The position numbers were made by a program, and so were the translations under genes. Of a DNA stretch of 64,000 bases, positions 56,086 through 64,000 are shown piece after piece. The DNA lies in contig NZ_CP136423.1 of assembly GCF_034356035.1 (NCBI RefSeq), forward strand, positions 62,001 to 126,000. Direction: 5' to 3'. This DNA comes from Blautia hydrogenotrophica DSM 10507 (GTDB taxonomy: Bacteria > Bacillota > Clostridia > Lachnospirales > Lachnospiraceae). Numbering within the stretch: position 1 is the first letter of the stretch; the number at the start of each line of letters is the position of its first letter. The notes under the pieces are model-generated. The model was not told where the DNA came from and made no database searches. It saw only the letters and a list, made by a program, of their open reading frames with translations.

Positions 56086-57252
56086 TTATATGGTCTTAAA
56101 CGCTGAAATCATATCGCGAATATTTTGAAATCTTTTGGCTTTATCCGGGTTCAATCCTTTCTCAACAAAAGATCGTAAATTCTGATTCGTAATTTTTTCT
56201 GTATTAGTTTTACCTGTCATTACAAAATAAATAACTCTGGTGAGAGCATAAGTTTCGTGAACTATGCCATAAGTGTTAAACCCCTCGACAACCAGTGCAG
56301 GATCATTAAAATAGCCCTTGAACTCCGTATTAACTGTTGTTAGCGTACTATCAGGAATTTTTACAAGTCCAAAATCCGAAAGTTTAACCACAAGGGTATC
56401 GTCGTACTCTTTTATCAAAATATTTTTAGGGCTTATATCACGATGTAGATGTCCTTTTGAATGAAGATAATCAAAAGCGCGTAATATTTGTTGGGCGATT
56501 CCTTTTCGCTGTATAATTGTTAAGGTGGAGTTATGAGCAGCGATATATCCGTCCAGTGTATAATCCATATATTCCATAATATACTCATTTTTATCGGGAT
56601 TGTAGCAGTAAACTTCAAGTATGTATGGAGAAGATAGATCATTCATTACATCAAATTCTCTTTTGAAACGGGCAATTTCTTTATCTGTAAGTTCCTTTTT
56701 TGCGCGCTTCAAAATAAAAGGTCGATTATAAAAAGTATCCTTATATTTATAAACATTAGCATAAGAACCGTTTCCGATCAGTTTCAAATCAAATGTAAAA
56801 TCTTGTTGCTTATGTGAAATGGTTATGCTACTAAGAGGTAGAAAAATAGGAAGCGTATAATATAATTCGACCTTTGCCATATTGGGCGGCAATGAACTTC
56901 CACCGCTTGAACTAAGAAAATCTCGACAGCGTGTGAGTAAATCTAAATAGTATGGGTCTATTTGAAAGGCTAAAGGAGTTTCCTTTAGTGAACTTACTAA
57001 GCCGAATATCATTTCAATTCTCTTAATTAAATCTCTACTCGGTTCTGCCCAAAAGTGCGCTTCATGTTCCCCGGTTGGTAGTCTTTCATTCATTGTTCTA
57101 AAAAGCCCAACCAGATCATGATGTAGGGTCATAAGAATTTCCCGCAGTTTTTGATTTCTAAAGGATTTATATAAATCGGAGTATTCCGCATTTATTTGAC
57201 TACATGATAATAACTCTCTGTACTGTGATTCAATATAGTTTTCAATATTCAT
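56086..57252 (-). CDS. Eukaryotic-type Ser/Thr protein kinase, ICE cargo
   Basis: A 388-residue protein. The N-terminal ~155 residues are a helical domain of no recognised family. The kinase domain follows with glycine loop GNGSYANVY (about residue 161), Lys in FILKRAKK, HRDISPKNIL near residue 270 and DFGLVK near residue 292. All key catalytic motifs are present, so it is probably active. No membrane segment or PASTA repeat is visible. AT-rich in a GC-rich backbone and flanked by a 42-bp direct repeat, it is acquired cargo. A phage-defence role is possible, but only inferred. Confidence 0.85.
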   Translation of the reverse strand: MNIENYIESQYRELLSCSQINAEYSDLYKSFRNQKLREILMTLHHDLVGLFRTMNERLPTGEHEAHFWAEPSRDLIKRIEMIFGLVSSLKETPLAFQIDPYYLDLLTRCRDFLSSSGGSSLPPNMAKVELYYTLPIFLPLSSITISHKQQDFTFDLKLIGNGSYANVYKYKDTFYNRPFILKRAKKELTDKEIARFKREFDVMNDLSSPYILEVYCYNPDKNEYIMEYMDYTLDGYIAAHNSTLTIIQRKGIAQQILRAFDYLHSKGHLHRDISPKNILIKEYDDTLVVKLSDFGLVKIPDSTLTTVNTEFKGYFNDPALVVEGFNTYGIVHETYALTRVIYFVMTGKTNTEKITNQNLRSFVEKGLNPDKAKRFQNIRDMISAFKTI

Positions 57253-57322
57253 ATAAGTTCCACCGTTTCCCGCTTTATTTTACTGTATTATATCATGCTA
57301 TTACATAATCGGCAATTATCCA

Positions 57323-57364
57323 AAAACGCCGGGCGCGGAGGCTATCAAAGCCTCTGCGTCCGGC
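57323..57364. repeat. 42-bp direct repeat, copy 2 (terminator hairpin)
   Basis: Second copy of the hairpin at 56040-56081, now serving the leftward MobC-relaxase-VLP operon end. Between the two copies, DNA is AT-rich and of different origin. Confidence 0.9.
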
Positions 57365-57476
57365 GCCTCTTTTTTGTCCATTTTCCCGCATTTAGAACCC
57401 CGTTTTGAGGGGAACAGGATAACTTTATCCACCTGCCTGCCGACCATGCGGAAAAACCCTTGATTTCCGTGGACTT

Positions 57477-57848
57477 TTACCGCCCTAAATGCGTAGACAG
57501 GAGGTATCTTTTTCGTTGGCGCTCTGCCTCTTTCTTCCGGCGTACCTGCACCGCACAATCCGGGCAGTATTTGGCCCGGTTGGAGTTGGGCGTAAACGCA
57601 GCCCCGCAGACGGCGCAGCGTTTGATCTCGTCCCGGCCTTTGGTGATCTCGGCGCACAGGGCCGCGTCCAGCGGCAGGACGGCCACCTTGAACCACCGGC
57701 ACAGCAGCGAATAGGAAATACTCTGCACACAGACACATTCCTCCCCATCGTCCAGCAGGAGGCAGTTTCCGTTACAGTAGTTGCAGCACTCATGGGTGAG
57801 CCTGCGGGCCTTGCGGTATTGGGGGTAACTCATTCTCGGTATGTTCAT
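57477..57848 (-). CDS. Cysteine-rich VLP-domain protein
   Basis: A 123-residue protein with Cys clusters HECCNYCNGNC and CAVCGAAF..YCPDC, the latter a zinc ribbon. The family is encoded next to relaxases in Tn1549-like elements. Its ATG overlaps the relaxase stop by 4 bases, so translation is coupled. Confidence 0.8.
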   Translation of the reverse strand: MNIPRMSYPQYRKARRLTHECCNYCNGNCLLLDDGEECVCVQSISYSLLCRWFKVAVLPLDAALCAEITKGRDEIKRCAVCGAAFTPNSNRAKYCPDCAVQVRRKKEAERQRKRYLLSTHLGR

Positions 57849-59179
57849 CGTTCCTGCGTATGCTCCTTTTCCGGCGCTGTCCGCAAAATGCTGTCTACAT
57901 TCTGTTTGACAATGCCGTATTCTTTCAATTTCTGTTTCGCTTCGCTATACTGTGCGGACAGCCGTTCCCGTTCTGCGTCCAGCTTTTTATACTCGGTTTT
58001 GAGGGCGTACAGGTTGGGGAGCTTTGTGACCCCGGCCTCTTTGAGCGCCTTTGCTGCCGCCTCATACAAGATCAGTTGGCTTTCATGCTGCCGCCGGAAC
58101 GCGGCCATGTCTTTGGCGTTTCGCAGTTCCAGCGCCACAGGCCGGAGCTGCTTGTAGGTGGAGAGGTTTTTTATCAGCAGCACCATATCCCCAAGGCGGC
58201 GTTCTGCGTCTTTCAGGGCGGAGGCCGCCGCGTCGTTTGCCGCGCTGATCTCGGCCAGCCTACTTTCCAAGCCCTCGTAGCTGTCGATCTGGTGTTCTGT
58301 AATGAAGTTTAAGGAATTGGCGGCCTGCTTCAAGTTGTGCAGCTTCGCCCATCGCGCATAGCCCACCGACTGCTGGGCCTTGATACTGTCCTCCAAGGCG
58401 ATCCGCAGGGAGATTTCCCTGGTGCTTCTTCTGCGCGGCCCCCGGTCGATGGCAATGCCCTTGATCCGCTGGGTGATCCGTTCCTCGGTGTAATCCTCCC
58501 CCAAGGTCTTGCAGCGGGTGAAGCGTTCCTGTCCGGGGGCGCGGAATGAAATAAACTTGCCCTGTTTGACTTCATAGCCCTGCGCCTCCATGAGCCGCAG
58601 AAAACTATCAAAGTCTTTGGCCTGCGGGATGGCCGCGTCGATGGCGATTTTCAGTTTTGCTTTCCAGCTCTTACCCTTTTTCTGTGCGTCCCACTCGGCG
58701 TAGGTCTTGCCTTTGTCCTTGCCGGGCTTTACCACAGACAGGCCGTGTTCCTTGCACAGCCGGTCGCTGGTGCGCCGGATAAAGGCATAGCTCTGGCGGT
58801 TGGAAATGTACTTGCGCTGGTTCGCCATATCCACGGCGCAGAAAATGATGTGGTTATGCAGATGGCCCTTGTCGATGTGGGTGGTAATCACATAGGGGTA
58901 TTTGCCTTGCAGCACTTCATCGGCAAGCTGCCGCCCGATCTCATGGGCCTGTTCCGCCGTGGTTTCCCCCGGTTCAAAGGCTTGTATCAGGTGGTGGGCC
59001 AGATTGTTGCCCTTTTGGTACGCCTGATCTAACAGCATTTGAAATTCAATATCCGCCGTTTCATAGGAACAGCCATAGGAAGAAACGAACAGCTTTTCAT
59101 CGGTCTTGTCCGGGTTCTCGATGTAGTCCAGCGCCTTTTTCAGCGTTGACTTGATAGGATGGATCTTTGTAACTGCCAT
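57845..59179 (-). CDS. ICE relaxase (MobP/PF03432 type)
   Basis: A 444-residue relaxase. I chose ATG 59179 (MAVTKIHPIKSTLKKALDYI), the family start; a longer frame is not supported. The metal-binding motif is HIDKGHLHNHIIF near residue 115. The C-terminal half is coiled-coil-like. It overlaps mobC by 40 bases and is followed by the Cys-rich VLP gene. It would nick at the oriT upstream of mobC. Confidence 0.9.
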   Translation of the reverse strand: MAVTKIHPIKSTLKKALDYIENPDKTDEKLFVSSYGCSYETADIEFQMLLDQAYQKGNNLAHHLIQAFEPGETTAEQAHEIGRQLADEVLQGKYPYVITTHIDKGHLHNHIIFCAVDMANQRKYISNRQSYAFIRRTSDRLCKEHGLSVVKPGKDKGKTYAEWDAQKKGKSWKAKLKIAIDAAIPQAKDFDSFLRLMEAQGYEVKQGKFISFRAPGQERFTRCKTLGEDYTEERITQRIKGIAIDRGPRRRSTREISLRIALEDSIKAQQSVGYARWAKLHNLKQAANSLNFITEHQIDSYEGLESRLAEISAANDAAASALKDAERRLGDMVLLIKNLSTYKQLRPVALELRNAKDMAAFRRQHESQLILYEAAAKALKEAGVTKLPNLYALKTEYKKLDAERERLSAQYSEAKQKLKEYGIVKQNVDSILRTAPEKEHTQER

Positions 59180-59487
59180 ATCTGTGCCAGCGCCCCCTTG
59201 ATGTCCTCCAAGTCCTGCGCGTACACAGTCCCGGTACTGTTGATACGCCTTGCAATCTGGTTGATGTTGACGCCGATCTTTTGCAGCTCTGCGGTCTGCG
59301 CCCGGACAGGGCCAGTGTCGATATGGACGATATAGCCGTCGATCAGCATTTTCCGGGCGTAGGCAGAAAAGTTCTTTGTGCCAAGCTGGGCCATCTTCTG
59401 TTGGATCAGCGCCCGTTCCTCCGGCGTCACCGGGACGCGCAGCACAAACTTCCGTTTTCGGTTTGCCACTTTCGCACCTCCATTCAT
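59140..59487 (-). CDS. mobC: ICE MobC-like accessory protein
   Basis: A 115-residue protein (MNGGAKVANRKRKFVLRVPV) with a ribbon-helix-helix-like N-terminus and the MobC signature GVNINQIARRINSTG near residue 75. The gene is preceded by GGAGG. It helps the relaxase open oriT. Confidence 0.85.
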   Translation of the reverse strand: MNGGAKVANRKRKFVLRVPVTPEERALIQQKMAQLGTKNFSAYARKMLIDGYIVHIDTGPVRAQTAELQKIGVNINQIARRINSTGTVYAQDLEDIKGALAQIWQLQRSILSSQR

Positions 59488-59697
59488 TCAGGGTTTTGGG
59501 GACTTCCCCAAGATACAAACGGGAAGCCGTTTGCCGGGAGTGTGGCTACACTCCCTATGCTTGCTGTCTTTGTTCTTCTTCCCCTAAAAAGCGTTCTGCC
59601 CCCAAGGAAATACCCGCAAAATCCCGGTTTTTCCGAAAACCGCACAAAAAAAGAGAGGGCGCAGCTTGCGTCCTCCCAAAAACAAAACAGAGGGTTA
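59488..59697. other. Candidate oriT of the ICE
   Basis: The gap upstream of mobC contains the palindrome TTGGGGACTTCCCCAA (59496-59511) and, 18 bases further, the 38-bp element with the GGGAGTGT/ACACTCCC hairpin (59530-59567). The first palindrome and its CCCTG flank resemble the IME sequence beside its own mobC (35489-35513). The position and structure fit a transfer origin. Confidence 0.65.
59530..59567 (-). repeat. 38-bp inverted repeat, copy B
   Basis: Reverse complement of 50404-50441, no mismatch over 38 bases. Conservation of both copies suggests a protein-binding or nicking role. Confidence 0.85.
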
Positions 59698-60066
59698 TCA
59701 TGCACCCTCCGTTTCGTCATTCTTCTGTTGAATTTGAATGGCCCCGTCAATCGCGCCCTCGATGATCGGCAGAAATTCTTCCGGGCAGAGTTTCAGCTTG
59801 TGGCTGACCCGCTGCCGCTGTGCGCTTTCCTCCCGCATGATCTCCGGGTTAAAATACCGTTCCACGGGAAGCCCGCAGATTTTGATAAGCTGTATGATAA
59901 CCGGCAGGCTGGGAATCGTGCCGTCATTTTCGATGTTGGCAAGATAGCGCCAGTCGATATTGACCTGTTCCGCCAGCGTCTTACGCGATAACTGCTTGAC
60001 TTTCCGCGCCTCTTTTACATCTGCGCCGAAAGTTTCAAAGCCGGGACAATCTTTGATATTTGCCAT
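59698..60066 (-). CDS. XRE-family transcriptional regulator (ICE)
   Basis: A 122-residue protein from ATG 60066 (MANIKDCPGFETFG); an upstream in-frame ATG at 60108 is less likely. The helix-turn-helix is VKQLSRKTLAEQVNIDWRYL. It is divergent from the two-component system and may repress ICE transfer genes. Confidence 0.83.
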   Translation of the reverse strand: MANIKDCPGFETFGADVKEARKVKQLSRKTLAEQVNIDWRYLANIENDGTIPSLPVIIQLIKICGLPVERYFNPEIMREESAQRQRVSHKLKLCPEEFLPIIEGAIDGAIQIQQKNDETEGA

Positions 60067-60221
60067 ATAGCACCACCCATCTACATTGTATATTTCATAT
60101 TTTCTCAATGGAATGTTGCTATATGCAGTAAGATTAAATTTTATAATTCATATTTTGTGCCTTGTACGGAAAAGCAGGCTATCCTATAATAAAGAAAAAG
60201 CACTTTTTTGAAAAAATCCGT

Positions 60222-60258
60222 CCGCTGTAACATTTCGCGGACATTTGCCTGTTATACT
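60222..60258 (+). promoter_or_regulatory. Response-regulator operator and promoter 1
   Basis: A 26-bp element (60222-60247; CCGCTGTAACATTTCGCGG core) lies 5 bases before the -10 TATACT (60253-60258). The same 26 bp recur at 62106-62131 with identical spacing. This indicates autoregulation of the two-component operon. Confidence 0.7.
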
Positions 60259-60286
60259 ATCTGCAAAAAGCAAAGGAAGTGAGGAT

Positions 60287-60979
60287 ATGAAGCAGATTTT
60301 AATTGTCGAGGACGACAGTTTTTTGAATAAGATGTTAGACTATAACCTGACCGCAGACGGCTACGGCGTGACTTCTGCCCTAAATGCCAGAACCGCAGCC
60401 GAAGCTATCCGCCAGCGGGAATTTGATTTAGTGCTGCTGGACATCAACCTGCCGGACGGGAACGGTTTTGAGCTGTGCAAGCTGATAAAGCCCCAGCACC
60501 CGGACACCATCGTAATATTCCTGACCGCCAACGATCAAGAGAGCGACCAGATACGGGGCTATGAAGTGGGCGCGGTGGACTACATCACAAAGCCCTTTGT
60601 GATCGGGGCCTTGCAGCGGAAAATCAAAGCAATGTTCGCCATGCTGGAACACCACAAACCGGCTAAGGACATTTACGACGACGGGCGGCTGTTTCTGGAC
60701 TTCTCGGAGCAGACGGCTTCCTTAAACGGCAAGCCCCTGACCCTATCCCCGATGGAGTACAAAATGCTGAACCTATTTCGTAAAAATCCCCGGCAAGTGC
60801 TGACCCGTGGGCAGCTTTTGGAAAAGCTGTGGGATATAGACGAGAGGTTTGTAGACGAACACACCCTGACAACCTCCATCAGCCGGATTCGCAGCAAGAT
60901 CGAATCCGACGGCGGCGCACCCTACATCAAGACCGTTTACGGCATGGGCTATCAATGGACGGGAGGCGAGGCAAAATGA
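60287..60979 (+). CDS. OmpR-family response regulator
   Basis: A 230-residue protein from ATG 60287 (MKQILIVEDDSFLNKML). The phospho-acceptor Asp is in LVLLDINLPDGNGF near residue 52; Lys in ITKPF near residue 103. The C-terminal winged helix has RGQLLEKLWD and TSISRIRSKIE. It overlaps the kinase start by 4 bases. Likely VanR/BceR-like. Confidence 0.92.
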   Translation: MKQILIVEDDSFLNKMLDYNLTADGYGVTSALNARTAAEAIRQREFDLVLLDINLPDGNGFELCKLIKPQHPDTIVIFLTANDQESDQIRGYEVGAVDYITKPFVIGALQRKIKAMFAMLEHHKPAKDIYDDGRLFLDFSEQTASLNGKPLTLSPMEYKMLNLFRKNPRQVLTRGQLLEKLWDIDERFVDEHTLTTSISRIRSKIESDGGAPYIKTVYGMGYQWTGGEAK

Positions 60980-62007
60980 AGTTTCAAAACCTATCGGTAA
61001 AGCGGCTGTTTGGCCGGGTGGCAATGGGGCTTGTCCTCTCCATGTCCGGGATCACCATAGCCCTGTTTCTTGTGACGAAACAGATGGCGGTGCTGCTGAC
61101 AGGCGGGGCGCTGCTGCTGTGCGCCCTTGTGGGAATTTTTGTACTGACGCAGGCGTTTGGAAAACGGTTGTCACAGTTTACCGCTAACTTATGCCAGACC
61201 TTAGACCACATGATCGCCGGGAATGAAGCGCCCCAGCGCCCGGAGGACAGCGAAACCCAGCTTGCCAGAATCGGACACCGGCTGGCAAGGCTTTACCAGA
61301 TCATGCAGGAGAACCGCCGCCGGGTAGACGAGGAACGGCAGGAGTTACAGACCCTTGTATCGGATATTTCCCATCAGGTGAAAACGCCGGTAAGCAATCT
61401 GAAAATGGCGACGGACACCCTGCTGGAAAAGCCCATGACCGAGGCGGAGCGCACCGACTTTATCCGGGGAATCCGCAGCCAGACGGATAAGCTGGACTTT
61501 CTCTTTCAGGCTCTTGTGAAAACCTCCCGGTTGGAAACGGGCGTGATCCAGTTGGATAAGAAGCTGGGCCTCCTATTTGATACCGTGGCGCAGGCCATGA
61601 GTGGGATTGTGTATGCAGCGGAGAAAAAGGAAATTGCCGTGTCCGTGGACTGCCCGGAGGATTTGGTCGTTTCCCATGACAGCAAGTGGACATCCGAAGC
61701 CCTCTTTAACCTGCTGGATAATGCGGTGAAGTACACCCCGGCAGGCGGGAAAATCGCTGTGTCGGTGGTGCTGTGGGAAATGTATGTGGAGATCAAAGTG
61801 ACCGACACCGGCAAGGGCATTTCAGAAAGCAATCAGGCCGCCATCTTCCGGCGCTTTTATCGTGAGGAAGAAGTACACGAACAGCAGGGCGTAGGCATTG
61901 GCCTGTATTTGGCCCGCGAGATCGTAACGAGGCAGGGCGGCTATATCAAAGTGGTTTCGGAGCCGGGCAAGGGTTCGGAATTTTCCATTATGCTGCCGAC
62001 TAAATAG
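60976..62007 (+). CDS. Sensor histidine kinase, BceS/VanS-like
   Basis: A 343-residue kinase with two close N-terminal membrane helices and a very short loop, as in intramembrane-sensing kinases for antimicrobial peptides. The phosphorylated His is in DISHQVKTPVSNLK near residue 133; the N-box is LFNLLDNAVKYTP and the G-box GVGIGLYLAREI. It probably senses a peptide antibiotic through the adjacent ABC transporter. Confidence 0.9.
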   Translation: MKFQNLSVKRLFGRVAMGLVLSMSGITIALFLVTKQMAVLLTGGALLLCALVGIFVLTQAFGKRLSQFTANLCQTLDHMIAGNEAPQRPEDSETQLARIGHRLARLYQIMQENRRRVDEERQELQTLVSDISHQVKTPVSNLKMATDTLLEKPMTEAERTDFIRGIRSQTDKLDFLFQALVKTSRLETGVIQLDKKLGLLFDTVAQAMSGIVYAAEKKEIAVSVDCPEDLVVSHDSKWTSEALFNLLDNAVKYTPAGGKIAVSVVLWEMYVEIKVTDTGKGISESNQAAIFRRFYREEEVHEQQGVGIGLYLAREIVTRQGGYIKVVSEPGKGSEFSIMLPTK

Positions 62008-62105
62008 AACGCGGCGGACGGCCATTTCCGGCTGCCCGCCGTAAATTTTTTTGAAATGTCCGAGCGTTGTAACATTTCACCCTGATTTTCAATGAAATTT
62101 TTTGG

Positions 62106-62142
62106 CCGCTGTAACATTTCGCGGACATTTGGGTTTTACAAT
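62106..62142 (+). promoter_or_regulatory. Response-regulator operator and promoter 2
   Basis: The 26-bp element of 60222-60247 recurs here without a mismatch, 5 bases before a -10 TACAAT (62137-62142). An additional GAAATG..CATTTC inverted repeat lies at about 62053-62078. It should drive the transporter operon. Confidence 0.7.
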
Positions 62143-62174
62143 AGCCTTATCAACAAAAGTGAGGAGGCAACGCA

Positions 62175-62432
62175 ATGGAACTGACCCCGACCTTGATTTT
62201 GAATCTGGCGCTGCTGATCGTCCCGCCCGTTGCCCTTGTGCTGGTGTTCCGGCAATGGCTGGCCCGGCACATCCGCTGGACGGTTGCCTTGACTGCCCTC
62301 TGTGATGTTCTCCTGTTTTGGGATGAATTGTTCTACTATGAGAGCTTCGGCCTGTTCGCTGTGCTGACTCTGGTACAGTTGGCGGCCACCGGCGCAATAG
62401 CGTTCCGCATTTATCACAATATCTATTTATAG
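62175..62432 (+). CDS. Small two-helix membrane protein, copy 1 (3' end altered)
   Basis: An 85-residue hydrophobic protein (MELTPTLILNLALLIVPPVA) with three hydrophobic segments and the motif WDELFYYESFG. Its family is not recognised. Its last residues (HNIYL) come from the inserted VanZ segment. DNA 62163-62413 is duplicated at 63155-63405 with nine mismatches by my count. Confidence 0.65.
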   Translation: MELTPTLILNLALLIVPPVALVLVFRQWLARHIRWTVALTALCDVLLFWDELFYYESFGLFAVLTLVQLAATGAIAFRIYHNIYL

Positions 62433-62449
62433 GAGGAAGGAGTATAATT

Positions 62450-63121
62450 ATGGAAGGTATTACAAACAATCAAACGGTTTCAGCTACGCAATTAGGCTTA
62501 TTTGAGTCTATTGCGGATTTATTGCTGATTGATCCTATTTTCATATTTGGAATAGTTTTAATTGCTGTACCCTTGATGTTAATATGCAAAAAGGAAGGTA
62601 GTGTTCATAAGGGAAAGATGATTTTTTTATCATTGGTAATGTACTATTACTTGTGTGTAATGTTGGGACATATCGTAGGCATTCCAACCTTGAAAGAATA
62701 TATAAGATTATCTCGTTTGGGAGAAACATTCTTTAATCCAAAATTAAATTTAATTCCTTTGAGTGATGGATTTAGTTTGAGTTTTGTCCTAAATATTTTT
62801 CTTTTTATCCCGCTGGGATTTTTGTGTCCTTTTATAAGCAAAAGTTATAAAAAGATGAAAAATACTCTTTTAATTGGTATTGGTCTTTCGCTATTTATTG
62901 AAATTGCCCAGCTATTCACACTGTATAGAGCAACCGATATAAATGATTTACTAACAAATGTGATGGGGACATTTATAGGGTATCTATGTTCAAAATGGAT
63001 ACTTAGCAAAAGAGAAGGGCTTGAAGCTTATTCAGAGACAACACCTATAAAAAGAGATTGTACGGTATATGTACCTATCATTATTATAGCGGTTACTAGC
63101 ATATTGGGGTTTTTTAGTTGA
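62450..63121 (+). CDS. VanZ-like membrane protein, cargo
   Basis: A 223-residue protein with about five membrane segments and the VanZ-domain sequence: NLIPLSDGFSLSFVLNIFLFIPLG near residues 100-123 and RATDINDLLTNVMGTFIGYL near residues 164-183. VanZ proteins confer low-level teicoplanin or lipoglycopeptide resistance. It is AT-rich between two copies of the 85-residue gene, with its own AGGAGGAAGGAG. Confidence 0.85.
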   Translation: MEGITNNQTVSATQLGLFESIADLLLIDPIFIFGIVLIAVPLMLICKKEGSVHKGKMIFLSLVMYYYLCVMLGHIVGIPTLKEYIRLSRLGETFFNPKLNLIPLSDGFSLSFVLNIFLFIPLGFLCPFISKSYKKMKNTLLIGIGLSLFIEIAQLFTLYRATDINDLLTNVMGTFIGYLCSKWILSKREGLEAYSETTPIKRDCTVYVPIIIIAVTSILGFFS

Positions 63122-63166
63122 AATGAACCATATCAACTAAAGTGAACAAATAAGGGAGGCGACGCA

Positions 63167-63427
63167 ATGGAACTGACCCCGACCTTGATTTTGAATCTGG
63201 CGCTGCTGATCGTCCCGCCCGTTGCCCTTGTGCTGGTATTCCGGCAATGGCTGGCCCGGCACATCCGCTGGGTGGTTGCCTTGACTGCTCTCTGTGATGT
63301 TCTCCTGTTTTGGGATGAACTGTTCTACTATGAGAGCTTCGGCCTGTTCGCTGTGCTGATTCTGGTACAGTTGGCGGCCACCGGCGCAGCAGCGTTCCGC
63401 ATTTACAACAAACAAAGAAAGGATTGA
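63167..63427 (+). CDS. Small membrane protein, copy 2
   Basis: An 86-residue protein nearly identical to copy 1, ending YNKQRKD. It lies 5 bases before the ABC ATPase gene, so it is probably the original ICE gene with its natural 3' end. Confidence 0.7.
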   Translation: MELTPTLILNLALLIVPPVALVLVFRQWLARHIRWVVALTALCDVLLFWDELFYYESFGLFAVLILVQLAATGAAAFRIYNKQRKD

Positions 63428-63432
63428 ATTTT

Positions 63433-64000
63433 ATGAGCATTTTACAGACTATCGACCTGAAAAAGTATTACGGCACAGAGCCGAATATCACCCGCGCCCT
63501 TGACGGCGTGAACTTCTCCGTAAATGACGGCGAGTTTGTGGCTGTTGTGGGAACCTCCGGCAGCGGCAAGTCCACCCTGCTTCACATGATGGGCGGGCTG
63601 GACACTCCCACCAGCGGAACCGTGATTGTCCGAGGCGAAGAACTGGCAAAGAAGAACGACGAGCAGCTTACCATCTTTCGCCGCCGCAACATCGGCTTTA
63701 TCTTCCAGAACTATAACCTTGTTCCCATCTTGAATGTGTATGAGAACATCGTCCTGCCGGTGGAGCTGGACGGGGACACGGTGGATCAGAAGTTTTTGGA
63801 CGAGATTGTTCACTTGCTGGGGCTGGAAGATAAACTGAAAAATATGCCAAACAATCTTTCCGGCGGCCAGCAGCAGCGTGTGGCTATCGCCCGCGCCTTG
63901 ATTACCAAACCGGCTATTGTTCTGGCCGACGAGCCAACCGGCAACCTTGATAGCAAGACCAGCGCCGAGGTGCTGGGGCTTATCAAGCGCACCAGTGCAG
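63433..64000 (+). CDS. ABC transporter ATP-binding protein, BceA-like (partial)
   Basis: The first 189 residues are in the window and the frame runs off the right edge. Walker A is [16 protein letters not shown] near residue 42, the signature [15 protein letters not shown] near residue 145, and Walker [14 protein letters not shown] near residue 165. The MacB/BceA group exports or detoxifies peptide antibiotics. A large BceB-like permease gene is expected just outside the window. Confidence 0.9.
   Translation, partial: MSILQTIDLKKYYGTEPNITRALDGVNFSVNDGEFVAVVGTSGSGKSTLLHMMGGLDTPTSGTVIVRGEELAKKNDEQLTIFRRRNIGFIFQNYNLVPILNVYENIVLPVELDGDTVDQKFLDEIVHLLGLEDKLKNMPNNLSGGQQQRVAIARALITKPAIVLADEPTGNLDSKTSAEVLGLIKRTSA

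Larger units (their letters stand above)
25300..64000. mobile_element. Tn1549/CTn-type integrative conjugative element (right end outside window)
   Basis: A sharp rise in GC begins after glyA. The gene order replication protein, PcfB, VirD4, Maff2, VirB6, PrgI, VirB4, NlpC/P60, DUF4315, DUF4366, TopB, LtrC-like, MobC/relaxase is that of Tn1549-like ICEs. The left border is not resolved. It probably lies between 25,300 and 25,550, where short direct repeats TTTACTAC (25440-25460) resemble integrase arm sites. The integrase itself is not in the window. No tRNA gene is at the left edge. Confidence 0.85.

Noticed and set aside
56040..57364. Kinase gene as an integron cassette
   Set aside because: The hairpin resembles a terminator, there is no attC core site and no integron integrase in the window. 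The direct repeats fit recombination between ICE variants better.

Overview
The window looks like the chromosome of a gut-type Firmicute of the Lachnospiraceae. The left 25 kb has moderate GC, strong AGGAGG-type ribosome sites, and housekeeping genes typical of the group (dusB, greA, lysS, a FeoA-FeoB fusion, an alanine/glycine:Na+ symporter, glyA). The right 38 kb is clearly more GC-rich and carries a Tn1549/CTn-type integrative conjugative element (ICE). No rRNA, tRNA or CRISPR array was found. The genus is not determinable from this sequence alone.

Region 1 (1-4.0 kb): a partial unknown gene, dusB, a MITE-like palindromic repeat, greA behind a consensus promoter, and lysS with a C-terminal tRNA-binding domain.

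Region 2 (4.0-18.2 kb): a complete peptide natural-product (RiPP) locus. Two Nif11-leader precursors with GG cleavage motifs and Arg-bearing C-termini are read leftward. Read rightward are a radical SAM/SPASM maturase, a type I IPP isomerase, a UPF0489 (peptide arginase-like) protein, a STAS protein and an RsbW-like kinase. A (GACA)19 leader with two tandem intrinsic terminators follows, then a third, very short GG-type precursor with an Arg-rich core. The locus ends with a membrane PP2C phosphatase, a sigma factor, an HlyD-like adaptor, a C39 peptidase/ABC exporter and a second NHLM-type ABC protein. The likely scheme is: the partner-switching module (STAS, RsbW, PP2C, sigma) controls the locus, the maturases edit the precursors (possibly Arg to ornithine), and the C39 exporter cleaves after GG and secretes. 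This is the most interesting system in the window.

Region 3 (18.2-25.3 kb): feoAB, a lipoprotein gene with an in-frame stop, an AGCS symporter and glyA.

Region 4 (about 25.3 kb to the end): the ICE. The transfer backbone is replication protein, PcfB, VirD4, Maff2, VirB6, PrgI, VirB4, NlpC/P60, TopB, a giant ArdA/ArdC/YodL fusion, MobC and relaxase. An 11.6-kb mobilizable element (IME) has inserted into maff2 and split it. The IME encodes a large serine recombinase, its own MobC/relaxase and replication genes, and a tet(32)-type tetracycline-resistance gene with its attenuator leader. Three isolated AT-rich cargo genes sit between ICE genes: a TudS/DUF523 protein, an eukaryotic-type protein kinase and a VanZ-like protein. 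The last two are flanked by direct duplications of backbone DNA. The right part holds a two-component system and an ABC transporter whose promoters share one operator. The ICE integrase and right end lie outside the window.
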